Positions 8,307 through 16,752 of a stretch of DNA of 40,914 bases are shown one piece after another. The notes under the pieces were generated by a model. It searched no databases. It was not told the origin of the DNA and worked only from the letters and a program-made list of their open reading frames with translations. Positions within the stretch are counted from its first letter, which is position 1. Each line of letters opens with the position of its first letter. Made by a program: the position numbers and the translations under genes. The stretch comes from Bacteroidota bacterium (lineage in GTDB: Bacteria; Bacteroidota; Bacteroidia; Chitinophagales; BACL12). The stretch spans positions 1 through 40,914 of the forward strand of contig JAKQVC010000257.1 of the NCBI GenBank assembly GCA_029571985.1. The letters are read 5' to 3'.

Positions 8307-9896
8307 ATGAAAAAATTACTGATTTGTGCCTTAGCCGTTGTGTTTGTTACACGGCTAAATGCACAAGGCGCGTTAAGCGGCGACGTGATGATGAATGCTG
8401 AATTTTACCAGCGCGACAGTCTGATAGGGGCATCCGGCACACCGCATTACGACAATCTATTAAGCGGCACTAATACCTGGGTGAATACGAACTACCGGAA
8501 CGATGCCTGGGGTTTGGAAGCCGGCGTTCGGGTCGATTTGTTCCTGAACAGCAACCTGCATAACCCTGGTATTCCTTATACCGGTACCGGCTTAGGCAGA
8601 TATTACATAAGTAAGCGCATTGACAACCTGCGGATTACGGGCGGACATATTTATGATCAGTTTGGGAGTGGTTTAACATTCAGGTCGTATGAAGAAAGAC
8701 CCTTAGGAATTGACAATGCCCTTTTCGGTATTTCAATTGCCTATGATTTTTCAGAGAATCTGAAAGCTAAAATCATTGCCGGACAGCAAAAGGATTTATT
8801 TACCCGATTTAATCCGGTTATAAAAGGGGCTACGCTTGAAGGCAATGTGCCCATGAAGAATGAAAATATCATTCTGGCACCGGGAGCAAGTTTTGTGAAC
8901 CGTACAATTGACCAGGACAATATGGAAATTATCATCTCACAGATTAACACCTATGAGCTGGAGGACCGGTTTTATCCAAAGTACAATGTTTATGCGGCTT
9001 CATTCTTTAATACCTTAACTATTAAAAATGTAACCTGGTATGCAGAATATGCGCGCAAATCATCTGAAGCCGTGCGCGATATTACAGGCAAACTGGTTGA
9101 CACGGATGGAGATGTTTTATATAGCTCTTTAACCTATTCAACCAGTAAAATTGGAGATGGTTTTGGGTTAACCGGACAGGTACGTATCATTAATGATTGG
9201 GTGATGCGCACTTCTCCAAATGAAACTTTACTGGATGGGATTATCAACTATTTACCATCACTTACCCGTCAGAATTCGTTGCGATTAACTGCACGTTATC
9301 AGGCTGTTGCGCAGGAATTGGGTGAATTTGCCTATCAGGTAAACGGCACCTTTACACCTAAAAAGGGATATACGATTAATGCGAATTTTGCGCAGGTTAC
9401 GAATGATAGTCTGGATTTATTTCAGGAGATATTTTTTGATTTCGAAATGCGCAAAAAGACATATAAAATATTAGTTGGCGGACAGGTTATCCATTACAAT
9501 CAGGCCATTTACGAGAATGAGCCTGACAGACCGATGGTGGTTGCCATTACACCTTTTGCGGAGTTTTTATACAAAATCGACCGTAAGAAGTCCATTCGCA
9601 TGGAGTTGCAGTACCAGCATTGCGAGCAGGATTTCGGCAGTTGGGTATATGGGTTGGCCGAATTTACGATAGCCCCACACTGGAGTTTTTCTGTGAGTGA
9701 TATGTGGAATTATGAACCTTTACGCACGGAAGACGATTTACATTATTACAGTGTTTTTGCTGCTTATACCAATAATGCCAGCCGGTTTACGTTAAACTAT
9801 GTGAAACAGATTGCCGGTATTGTGTGTACAGGTGGTGTTTGCCGATTTGAACCGGCATTTAGCGGTATTAAAGCAGGATTTACAACTTCATTCTAA
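8307..9896 (+). CDS. DUF6029-family outer-membrane barrel protein
   Basis: 529 residues with a signal peptide (KKLLICALAVVFVTRLNAQ). The remainder is a long series of alternating amphipathic strands rich in Tyr, Asn and Gly, with conserved-looking stretches such as GGHIYDQFGSGLTFRSYEER and PLGIDNALFGI, and it ends in Phe as outer-membrane barrels do. This matches DUF6029, known only as a Bacteroidota family without a defined function. It is followed 9 nt later by the Omp28-like lipoprotein gene, so the pair is surely co-transcribed, and it is divergent from the TlpA-like thioredoxin. I infer a surface or outer-membrane role; no substrate can be named. Confidence 0.72.
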   Translation: MKKLLICALAVVFVTRLNAQGALSGDVMMNAEFYQRDSLIGASGTPHYDNLLSGTNTWVNTNYRNDAWGLEAGVRVDLFLNSNLHNPGIPYTGTGLGRYYISKRIDNLRITGGHIYDQFGSGLTFRSYEERPLGIDNALFGISIAYDFSENLKAKIIAGQQKDLFTRFNPVIKGATLEGNVPMKNENIILAPGASFVNRTIDQDNMEIIISQINTYELEDRFYPKYNVYAASFFNTLTIKNVTWYAEYARKSSEAVRDITGKLVDTDGDVLYSSLTYSTSKIGDGFGLTGQVRIINDWVMRTSPNETLLDGIINYLPSLTRQNSLRLTARYQAVAQELGEFAYQVNGTFTPKKGYTINANFAQVTNDSLDLFQEIFFDFEMRKKTYKILVGGQVIHYNQAIYENEPDRPMVVAITPFAEFLYKIDRKKSIRMELQYQHCEQDFGSWVYGLAEFTIAPHWSFSVSDMWNYEPLRTEDDLHYYSVFAAYTNNASRFTLNYVKQIAGIVCTGGVCRFEPAFSGIKAGFTTSF

Positions 9897-9905
9897 TAAC
9901 AGATT

Positions 9906-10766
9906 ATGAGAAACATATTCATTCTTTCAAGTCTTGCAAGTGTCATTACACTTGGCAGCATTTTTACAGGCTGTGAAGAAGTGAAGCCGCCGATTGACAT
10001 GACCGAAAGTCTTTATGAAACCGGTGTAGGCACTCCAGAGGCGCCTGATACGAAGGTGGTATTAATTGAAGATTTCACCGGCGCCGCTTGTCCGAACTGT
10101 CCTGATGCCCATATTGCGATTGAAGATGCTTACGCGGCTTACCCCGGTCAGGTAGTCGCCATTGCAGAATACAATTATTTCGCTGACCCGTTGTATATCG
10201 AACAAAATATGATTACAAATGAGGCGCTCTTATTAAATGATTATTTAGGACCTGCGATTGGCTGGCCTGCTTCTATTATTGACCGCACAGATTTTACCGA
10301 TAATAATTATTTACCTGAATTACCGGCAAACGTTGTTCCGTATGTTGGTGATCAGACGGCAATTACACCACCATGTAACATTTCCATTACCAATACTTTT
10401 GATGAAGCAACGCGTCAATTAGATGTAGAAATACGCATAGATTATACCAGCACGGTTACTGATGCAAATAATTTAAGTATTTCGCTTATTGAAAGTGGCA
10501 TTATAGCTGCTCAGGTAGATGACAATGTAGGAGGCGAGGTAGAAGACTATGAGCACAATCATGTTTTGCGTAAAATGCTGACAAATTTTTCGGGCACTTC
10601 CTTACCTGAAGAAAATATTGCTGGTCGCTGGTATATTTTTAATTATTCCTATACAATTCCTGCTAACTGGAATGCAGATAACATGGCCGTTGTTGCTTTT
10701 GTACACAATATTGCACCAGAAGATAAAGTTGTTCTTCAGGCGGCTGAAGCACATGTAACAGAATAA
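9906..10766 (+). CDS. Omp28-related lipoprotein with thioredoxin-like fold
   Basis: 286 residues. The N-terminus has a lipoprotein-type signal (SIFTGCEE, lipidated Cys likely C23). A thioredoxin-like domain begins near residue 50 with VVLIEDFTGAACPNCPDAH, carrying C62 and C65 as CxxC, and YPGQVVAIAEYNYFADPLY follows; this is the signature of Omp28-related outer-membrane proteins. The C-terminal part (about 145-286) is a beta-rich domain common to the family. Omp28 of Porphyromonas is a surface antigen; the chemistry of the CxxC is not established. It is the second gene of the DUF6029 pair, and its 3' end converges on nifJ with only 33 nt between and no visible terminator. Confidence 0.8.
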   Translation: MRNIFILSSLASVITLGSIFTGCEEVKPPIDMTESLYETGVGTPEAPDTKVVLIEDFTGAACPNCPDAHIAIEDAYAAYPGQVVAIAEYNYFADPLYIEQNMITNEALLLNDYLGPAIGWPASIIDRTDFTDNNYLPELPANVVPYVGDQTAITPPCNISITNTFDEATRQLDVEIRIDYTSTVTDANNLSISLIESGIIAAQVDDNVGGEVEDYEHNHVLRKMLTNFSGTSLPEENIAGRWYIFNYSYTIPANWNADNMAVVAFVHNIAPEDKVVLQAAEAHVTE

Positions 10767-10799
10767 TTCACATTTTTTGCGACAATAAGGCAGTCCTGA

Positions 10800-13700
10800 T
10801 TACATGCCTTGCAGCAGGTGCAGTCTTTCATATTTTGACTTCAGGTCTTCTTCTGCCATTTTAAGGAAGGCATCAGCAAGAGCAGGGTCTTTTGCACGTA
10901 TGGAGGCAAATCGGTTTTCATGATACAAGAATTCGCTTAACGGAATTGAAGGGTCTTTAGAATCGAGCAGGAACCTCTCCCCTTTTGGTTTCATCGGATT
11001 AAACCTGAACAATGGCCAGTACCCTGAGTTAACAGCATTTTTCTGTTGATCGCTACCGTGACACATATCATAACCGTGCGCAATGCAGTGACTATAGGCA
11101 ATTATTAAGGAAGGACCCGGGTAGGCTTCAGCCTCCTGAATAACTCTTACAGTATGCATATCATTTGCGGCCATAGCGATTTGTGCGACATAGGCTTTTC
11201 CATGCGCAATCGCCTGCAGGGCCAAATCCTTTTTACCAGATTTTTTTCCGTTAATCGAAAACTTGGCACTTGCACCTAAAGGAGAAGCTTTTGATTTTTG
11301 TCCGCCGGTATTGGAATACACTTCTGTATCCAACACAAATATATTTACGTTCTCTCCTGTAGACAAAACGTGATCAAGTCCGCTAAATCCGATATCATAA
11401 GCCCAACCATCGCCACCTATAATCCAAACAGATTTCTCAATCAGATAATCGGCGAAATGCAACAGCATTTGTGCGTTTGGATGATCGAGGCTGCGAATGC
11501 GTTTGCGCAGGCTTGCTATATATTGTTTTTGTTTCCGCAAATCCGCTTCAGTAGTGCCGGTATTATGCAGAATTGACTGATACAATTCGCTGCCCACTTC
11601 TTCTTTTAATTCTCGAAGTAAATGAAAAGCAATATCACGCTTTTTATCTGTAGCCAGTTTAATACCCAGTCCAAATTCAGCATTATCCTCAAAAAGCGAA
11701 TTAGCCCAGGCAGGGCCCTGACCTTCATGGTTAACTGTCCATGGAGTTGTTGGTAAATTTCCGCCAAAAATGGATGAGCATCCGGTTGCGTTTGCCACTA
11801 CCATTCTATCTCCAAATAACTGAGTCAGTAATTTCAAATAAGGAGTTTCACCACAACCGGCGCAGGCGCCACTAAATTCAAATAATGGCTGTAAGAACTG
11901 CGTGCCTTTTACGGTATTTTTATTCACGCGTTCACGGTCGATGTCAGGTAATGCGAGGAAGAAATCCCAATTATCTCTTTCCGGAATTTCCAACTCCATT
12001 TTATCGACCATATTGATCGCTTTATGGCCAGGATTTGTTTTGCTTTCAACCGGGCAGTATGCTACACACAAATTACATCCGGTGCAATCTTCCACACTCA
12101 CCTGCAGTGTATAGGCTTCCGCTTCCTTGTTAAATTCTTTTCCGATTGGTGCAGTATGTTTAAACGTAAGCGGAGCCTCTGCAAGCATTTCCTTTTCATA
12201 TACTTTTGGGCGGATAGCTGCGTGCGGGCATATCATAAAACACTTTCCACACTGCGAGCAGATATCTGCATCCCAAACCGGCACTTGCTCGGCGATATTG
12301 CGTTTTTCGTATTGAGTAGTTCCGCTTGGGTAGCGGCCATCTACCGGAAATGCACTTACCGGTAAGTCATCGCCATCACCTGCCATAATTTTGCTCAATA
12401 CCTTTTGCACGAAATCAGGCGCATTTCCAGAAATCAAGGCATCCCCTTCTAAAGTTCCGGGAAGCTTATTGCTGTAATCTATTTTATATAAATGCGCCAA
12501 TGCCTGATCGACAGCCACGTAATTTTTCTCGACCACCTGAGCTCCCTTCTTGATATAGGTATCATGGATAGCCTGTTTAATTTCGGCGATAGCAACCTCC
12601 TTTGGCATGACATTACTAATGGCGAAAAAACACGTTTGCAAAATCGTATTAATGCGTGAACCCATACCGGTTTCGCGGGCAACTGCATTAGCGTTTATTG
12701 AGTAGAATTGCAGTTGCTTCTCTATAATTTCTTCTTGTATTTTGTGAGGTAACTGATCCCAAACTTCATCCGGACCGTACGGTGCATTTAATAAGAACAG
12801 CGCCCCCGGTTCGGCAAAGCGCAGCACATCGTATTTGCGCAAATAATTAAAATGATGGCAAGCGACAAAGTTTGCGGAGCGGATTAAATAGGTTGATTTG
12901 ATTGGGTTCTTTCCTGCACGCAAGTGTGAAACGGTAAGTGAGCCCGATTTTTTGCTATCATATACAAAGTATCCCTGCACAAAATCACCGGTTTGATCGC
13001 CCATAATTTTGATGGAATTTTTGTTTGCACTTACTGTTCCATCGGCGCCCAAACCATAAAACAAACCGCGGAATGCATGTTGATCTTCAAGCGTAAAATC
13101 CGGATCAAAATCGAGGCTTGTATGTGATATATCATCTTCAATACCAATCGTAAAGTGATTTTTAGGATGTGAGGATAATAAATTATCGAACACGGCTTTT
13201 ACCATACCCGTATTAAATTCCTTTGACCCTAAACCATATCGGCCACCTACAATAGTTGGCATGTTTTTTCGCTGATGTTCCATCAGGGTGTTGCATATAT
13301 CCATATATAATGGCTCACCTATACTGCCGGGTTCTTTGCAACGGTCGAGCACACAGATATGACGGGCGGAAAGTGGCAATGCATCCATAAATGCCTGAGC
13401 AGGAAATGGTCTGTACAAGCGTATAATAATCGCGCCGGTTTTTTCGCCTTGTGCATTGAGATAATCAATTATTTCCTGAACAGGCCCTGCACCTGAACCC
13501 ATGATTACAACAACTCTTGATGCCTCAGGATCACCATAATATTCAACAAGTGAATACTTACGTCCTGTTAAAGCAGCAAAGGCTTGCATTTTTGCTGAAA
13601 CTATACCGGGCACCTGACTATAATACGTATTAGAGGCTTCACGACCTTGAAAAAACACATCCGGATTTTGCGCGGTACCCTTAATAAATGGATTTGCAGG

Positions 13701-14381
13701 ATTCATAGCGCGACTTCTGTGTGCCATGACATCTGTAGGATCAATCATGGCTTTAATAATTTCATCTGGAATGATATCAACTTCTGTTAATTCATGTGAT
13801 GTTCTGAAACCATCAAAAATATTCATGAATGGCACTCTCGCATTCAATGTGGATGCCTGAGCGATGAGCGCCATATCCATTACCTCTTGAGCATTATTAC
13901 CAAACAACATTGCAAATCCAGTTGATCTGGCTGCCATAACATCGCTATGATCGCCGAAAATACTCAATGCATGAGTGGCTACGGCGCGAGCGGCAATATG
14001 GAAAACAGCAGGTGTAAGTTCACCTGCAATTTTGAACATATTCGGAATCATTAATAACAATCCTTGCGAGCAGGTAAAGGTGGTGCTCAATGCGCCGGCA
14101 GCTAATGCACCGTGAATAGCTCCGGCAGCGCCGGCTTCACTCTGCATTTCAATAACGGTTGGTACTTGCCCGAAAATATTGATAATTCCTTTCGACGACC
14201 ATTCATCAGCCCATTCGCCCATTGGACTCGAGGGCGTTATCGGATAAATGGCACATACCTCGTTTGTTTTAAACGCAATCATGGCGGCCGCTTCATTGCC
14301 ATCCATGACATCACGTTTCCAAGTAAATTGTTTTTTTTCTTGTGGGGAGCTGGTGGTATCAACCATTAATTGCTGTGCCAT
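10800..14381 (-). CDS. nifJ: Pyruvate:ferredoxin (flavodoxin) oxidoreductase, single-chain
   Basis: 1193 residues, the full single-chain length. It oxidises pyruvate and CoA to acetyl-CoA and CO2 and reduces ferredoxin or flavodoxin, in the cytoplasm. Domain I has YPITPSSPMGEWADEW; the gamma-type domain has MGDQTGDFVQGYFVYDSKKSG-like sequence; two [4Fe-4S] motifs follow, CSQCGKCFMIC (C708, C711, C714, C718) and CTGCNLCVAYC (C766, C769, C772, C776). The C-terminal part carries CAGCGETPYLKL and the thiamin diphosphate motif GDGWAYDIGFSGLDHVLSTG with VYSNTGGQ. No frame break is seen. Its 122-nt upstream region holds a nested palindrome and a TGA-N6-TCA site, which suggests redox or anaerobic control. 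It lies about 3.6 kb from a complex I locus lacking the NADH module, a natural user of its reduced product. Confidence 0.95.
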   Translation of the reverse strand: MAQQLMVDTTSSPQEKKQFTWKRDVMDGNEAAAMIAFKTNEVCAIYPITPSSPMGEWADEWSSKGIINIFGQVPTVIEMQSEAGAAGAIHGALAAGALSTTFTCSQGLLLMIPNMFKIAGELTPAVFHIAARAVATHALSIFGDHSDVMAARSTGFAMLFGNNAQEVMDMALIAQASTLNARVPFMNIFDGFRTSHELTEVDIIPDEIIKAMIDPTDVMAHRSRAMNPANPFIKGTAQNPDVFFQGREASNTYYSQVPGIVSAKMQAFAALTGRKYSLVEYYGDPEASRVVVIMGSGAGPVQEIIDYLNAQGEKTGAIIIRLYRPFPAQAFMDALPLSARHICVLDRCKEPGSIGEPLYMDICNTLMEHQRKNMPTIVGGRYGLGSKEFNTGMVKAVFDNLLSSHPKNHFTIGIEDDISHTSLDFDPDFTLEDQHAFRGLFYGLGADGTVSANKNSIKIMGDQTGDFVQGYFVYDSKKSGSLTVSHLRAGKNPIKSTYLIRSANFVACHHFNYLRKYDVLRFAEPGALFLLNAPYGPDEVWDQLPHKIQEEIIEKQLQFYSINANAVARETGMGSRINTILQTCFFAISNVMPKEVAIAEIKQAIHDTYIKKGAQVVEKNYVAVDQALAHLYKIDYSNKLPGTLEGDALISGNAPDFVQKVLSKIMAGDGDDLPVSAFPVDGRYPSGTTQYEKRNIAEQVPVWDADICSQCGKCFMICPHAAIRPKVYEKEMLAEAPLTFKHTAPIGKEFNKEAEAYTLQVSVEDCTGCNLCVAYCPVESKTNPGHKAINMVDKMELEIPERDNWDFFLALPDIDRERVNKNTVKGTQFLQPLFEFSGACAGCGETPYLKLLTQLFGDRMVVANATGCSSIFGGNLPTTPWTVNHEGQGPAWANSLFEDNAEFGLGIKLATDKKRDIAFHLLRELKEEVGSELYQSILHNTGTTEADLRKQKQYIASLRKRIRSLDHPNAQMLLHFADYLIEKSVWIIGGDGWAYDIGFSGLDHVLSTGENVNIFVLDTEVYSNTGGQKSKASPLGASAKFSINGKKSGKKDLALQAIAHGKAYVAQIAMAANDMHTVRVIQEAEAYPGPSLIIAYSHCIAHGYDMCHGSDQQKNAVNSGYWPLFRFNPMKPKGERFLLDSKDPSIPLSEFLYHENRFASIRAKDPALADAFLKMAEEDLKSKYERLHLLQGM

Positions 14382-14400
14382 AATTACGTAATTAAAGTAC

Positions 14401-14437
14401 CAGGAATATGCACCTGAAATTCAGGGTAAACTTCCTG
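14401..14437. promoter_or_regulatory. Nested symmetric palindrome in the nifJ leader/promoter region
   Basis: Inner CCTGAA-A-TTCAGG (14413-14425) is bracketed by CAGGAA (14401-14406) and TTCCTG (14432-14437) at equal 6-nt distances, so the 37-bp unit is symmetric about base 14419. It lies 20 to 56 nt upstream of the nifJ start. It could be an operator for two dimers or a leader hairpin. Confidence 0.4.
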
Positions 14438-14457
14438 ATAAATCATACCAAGCATCA

Positions 14458-14469
14458 TGACCTGTGTCA
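14458..14469. promoter_or_regulatory. TGA-N6-TCA site (CRP/FNR-type) upstream of nifJ
   Basis: TGACCTGTGTCA, extended as CATGA-CCTGTG-TCACA, with one half equal to the CRP half-site TCACA. It is 77 to 88 nt before the nifJ ATG. A regulator of the CRP/FNR family is plausible, not shown. Confidence 0.3.
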
Positions 14470-14503
14470 CAAAAAATGGTGATTAAAGTCAATTTAGCAT
14501 GCC

Positions 14504-15346
14504 TTAAGTATGGATGCGCGACCTGAAATATTCTCTCACGACCATTGGGAAGAATGCAAGGTCTTCAATAAAGAATCGCTTAAAGAGGCGTCGTGGTTCT
14601 TGTATAAATCTGTGAAACCATTCTGTGCCAGTTTTCTGCATGAGAACCGGAGCGCGTTTTTTTATGCCAACATAAAATTCATAGGAGGCACCTAATAAGA
14701 GGAAAAGTGGGGAAGTTGTCTGATCTCCTTTTGTCTTGTTTGTAGTATGGCATCTGTTAATCATCTCCAGAGCCAACATATGTTGTTTAGGAAATCGGAT
14801 GCCGATTAATACCAACTCAGGTTGAACTAACGCAACTTGCCTCATAGCCGCCTCGAGTATCTCCTGAAATTGTATATGATTATCCACCTCAAAAAACGGA
14901 GGTACGTAATACTGCAAATCCGGGTATTCCTTTTGCAATGGTTGCGCCACCTGGAGGGATGGGGCAATCAATAAAATACGTTTATGCTGCGCGATGGCTT
15001 TCTTCCAGAGCACCGGAAACAAATCGCTACCGGGTAATCTGTTTTTAATAGGCTTACCAATCAAGCGGCTGGCCCACACTATAAATTGACCATCAGGCAA
15101 GATAAAAGCAGCATGTGGCATGTGCCGGGCGATGGCTGCGTTTTTGCGCTTGCTGAATTGCACAACATCATCCACATTCGGTGTAATTACCAGGGGTAAA
15201 TGTGTATCGGTGATGACTGGTTGGTAGGCTAAAATAGTATCTGCAACATCCGCAATTGATTTAGCAGAAATAAAATCCAATCCAAATACAGAAACTTTGT
15301 CTATTAACATGTTTTCATGGTTTAAATAGATGATGTGGGGCATCAC
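14504..15346 (-). CDS. WecG/TagA/CpsF-family glycosyltransferase (GT26)
   Basis: 280 residues. Family marks are ITPNVDDVVQFSKR near residue 54, AAFILPDGQFIVWASRLIGKPI with the presumed catalytic Asp in LPDG (D85), RLPGSDLFPVLWKKA (G106-S107-D108), LVLIGIRFPKQHMLALE, and the C-terminal RAPVLMQKTGTEWFHRFIQ with QEPRRLFKR. The family's usual G.PKQE has His for Glu here. GT26 enzymes add a sugar, often N-acetylmannosamine or its uronate, to a lipid-linked acceptor at the inner face of the membrane; the C-terminal tail helps membrane binding. The substrate here is unknown. An alternative start (MLIDKVSVFG) lies at 15310 and fits the family's N-terminus better, but a promoter candidate allows either. 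It faces the radical SAM and GT2 genes across a 224-nt region. Confidence 0.8.
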   Translation of the reverse strand: MMPHIIYLNHENMLIDKVSVFGLDFISAKSIADVADTILAYQPVITDTHLPLVITPNVDDVVQFSKRKNAAIARHMPHAAFILPDGQFIVWASRLIGKPIKNRLPGSDLFPVLWKKAIAQHKRILLIAPSLQVAQPLQKEYPDLQYYVPPFFEVDNHIQFQEILEAAMRQVALVQPELVLIGIRFPKQHMLALEMINRCHTTNKTKGDQTTSPLFLLLGASYEFYVGIKKRAPVLMQKTGTEWFHRFIQEPRRLFKRFFIEDLAFFPMVVREYFRSRIHT

Positions 15347-15353
15347 CTCATGC

Positions 15354-15385
15354 TAAGGTAAACTGAAATTGTATGTATTTGCAAG
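15354..15385 (-). promoter_or_regulatory. Candidate promoter of the GT26 gene
   Basis: On the minus strand TTG (15385-15383) is followed after 21 nt by TACCTTAG (15361-15354), one mismatch from TAnnTTTG. The start of transcription would fall close to 15347, giving an almost leaderless message if translation begins at 15346, or a leader of about 37 nt if it begins at 15310. Confidence 0.35.
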
Positions 15386-15570
15386 CATTTTTAAACAAAT
15401 ATTTTAGCGAGTATTTGTCTATTGAACGGTTATATATATCTCCTACATTCATGTATGCATTTCACATAATATTTTAGTCACTTCACACAAAGTGGGTTGT
15501 GGGAACAATTGGGAATTCTGACTTTTATAAAACCAACAGCACCCAATCTGTTGCGAATTAAATCTGCTTT

Positions 15571-16722
15571 ATGAAAACACTTAATACACTCTATCAGAGA
15601 GGCGTAGCTTGCACTCGTTTATTTACGCCTGAAAAGAAAATGCCAGTTTACTTGTTGCAATTTGTAACCAACCGATGCAATGCAGCCTGTGATCATTGTT
15701 TTTACTGGCGCGAATTAAATGAGAAGGTCAAAAACGAATTACAATTACCAGAGTATGAAAAAATCGCCAGGAGTCTTGGGCCGATGCTGCAGGTTACGTT
15801 AACAGGAGGTAGTCCTGAATTGCGCACTGATCTTCCGGAAATTACGGAAATATATTCCAGCATATGCAAGCCAGCTAACATTACTTTTTGCATGCTCGGG
15901 CATAGCACAAACCGAATCGTGCAGCATATGGAAAAAATATTGCGTAAAATGCCCAATCAACGCTTTACTGTTGCCATTTCGCTTGATGGGATTGGCGAGG
16001 AGCACGACAAACTCCGCAGACTGGATGGCTGCTTTGATCGCGTGTTAGAAACCTTTGCCCATTTAGGAAAAATGAAAAAGCACCATAAGAATTTGCGATT
16101 GGCTGTTGGCACTGTAGTACAAGGATTAAACTATCAGACTGTAGCAGATACCGCATTATGGGCGCGCACACATTTACCTATTGATTTATTGAAACCAATT
16201 TTAGTTCGAGGCAATCCATTAAATGCAGAATCGAAAAAAGACATCTGTGTTGAAACATATATTGATGTAATTGATCGTGACCGGCAATGGATGAACGGTT
16301 CGAGAGGGGGTTTACAAACACCGATGGATTATATCATTGCCACTAAAGAAAATATTCAGCGTGATTTAATCTCACAAATTGCGATGACTAAAATGGCGCG
16401 TCATACCTGTGCAGGCGGACGTGAAACAGCAGTCATTTATCCAGACGGAAATGTGGCAGGATGTGAATTGCGTGATGATGTATTAGGCAATGTGCGCGAT
16501 GTTGCATACGATTTCAAAAAAATCTGGTTAGGCGCCGCAGGTGATGCCTTCAGAGCAACCACCGGCAAAGCAGAAGCTTGTCAAGGATGTTATCACCATT
16601 GTTTTTTAAGCCCTACCGTTTTCAGAACACCCGCTTTATGGCCAAAGGTGATGCAATCAGCCATTTCGGTATACAGAAATAACAAACGGCAAAAATGGCA
16701 ACCTGAAGCAGTTACTGCCTAA
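15571..16722 (+). CDS. Radical SAM protein with SPASM-like C-terminal cluster domain
   Basis: 383 residues. Near the N-terminus LLQFVTNRCNAACDHCFYW gives the CX3CX2C cluster (C36, C40, C43), followed by the SAM-binding LTGGSPELR and the strand AISLDGIGEEHDKLR. The C-terminal part has Cys at about 280, 298, 337, 340 and 344 (HTCAGG, AGCELRDD, EACQGCYHHC), as in SPASM or Twitch domains that hold extra iron-sulfur clusters; IYPDGNVAGCE is typical. Such enzymes modify peptides, sugars or lipids by radical chemistry. No peptide precursor is visible, and the gene is followed by a GT2 glycosyltransferase whose ATG lies 30 nt after its stop, so a role in glycan or glycolipid synthesis is more likely than peptide maturation. 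The substrate cannot be told. Confidence 0.82.
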   Translation: MKTLNTLYQRGVACTRLFTPEKKMPVYLLQFVTNRCNAACDHCFYWRELNEKVKNELQLPEYEKIARSLGPMLQVTLTGGSPELRTDLPEITEIYSSICKPANITFCMLGHSTNRIVQHMEKILRKMPNQRFTVAISLDGIGEEHDKLRRLDGCFDRVLETFAHLGKMKKHHKNLRLAVGTVVQGLNYQTVADTALWARTHLPIDLLKPILVRGNPLNAESKKDICVETYIDVIDRDRQWMNGSRGGLQTPMDYIIATKENIQRDLISQIAMTKMARHTCAGGRETAVIYPDGNVAGCELRDDVLGNVRDVAYDFKKIWLGAAGDAFRATTGKAEACQGCYHHCFLSPTVFRTPALWPKVMQSAISVYRNNKRQKWQPEAVTA

Positions 16723-16752
16723 TTGAGTAATGTCAAAATTAAATTTCTCCCT

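Noticed and set aside
16723-16752. TTG start for the GT2 gene
   Set aside because: The ATG at 16753 places the GT-A fold at the usual distance from the N-terminus; the ten extra residues show no family similarity.
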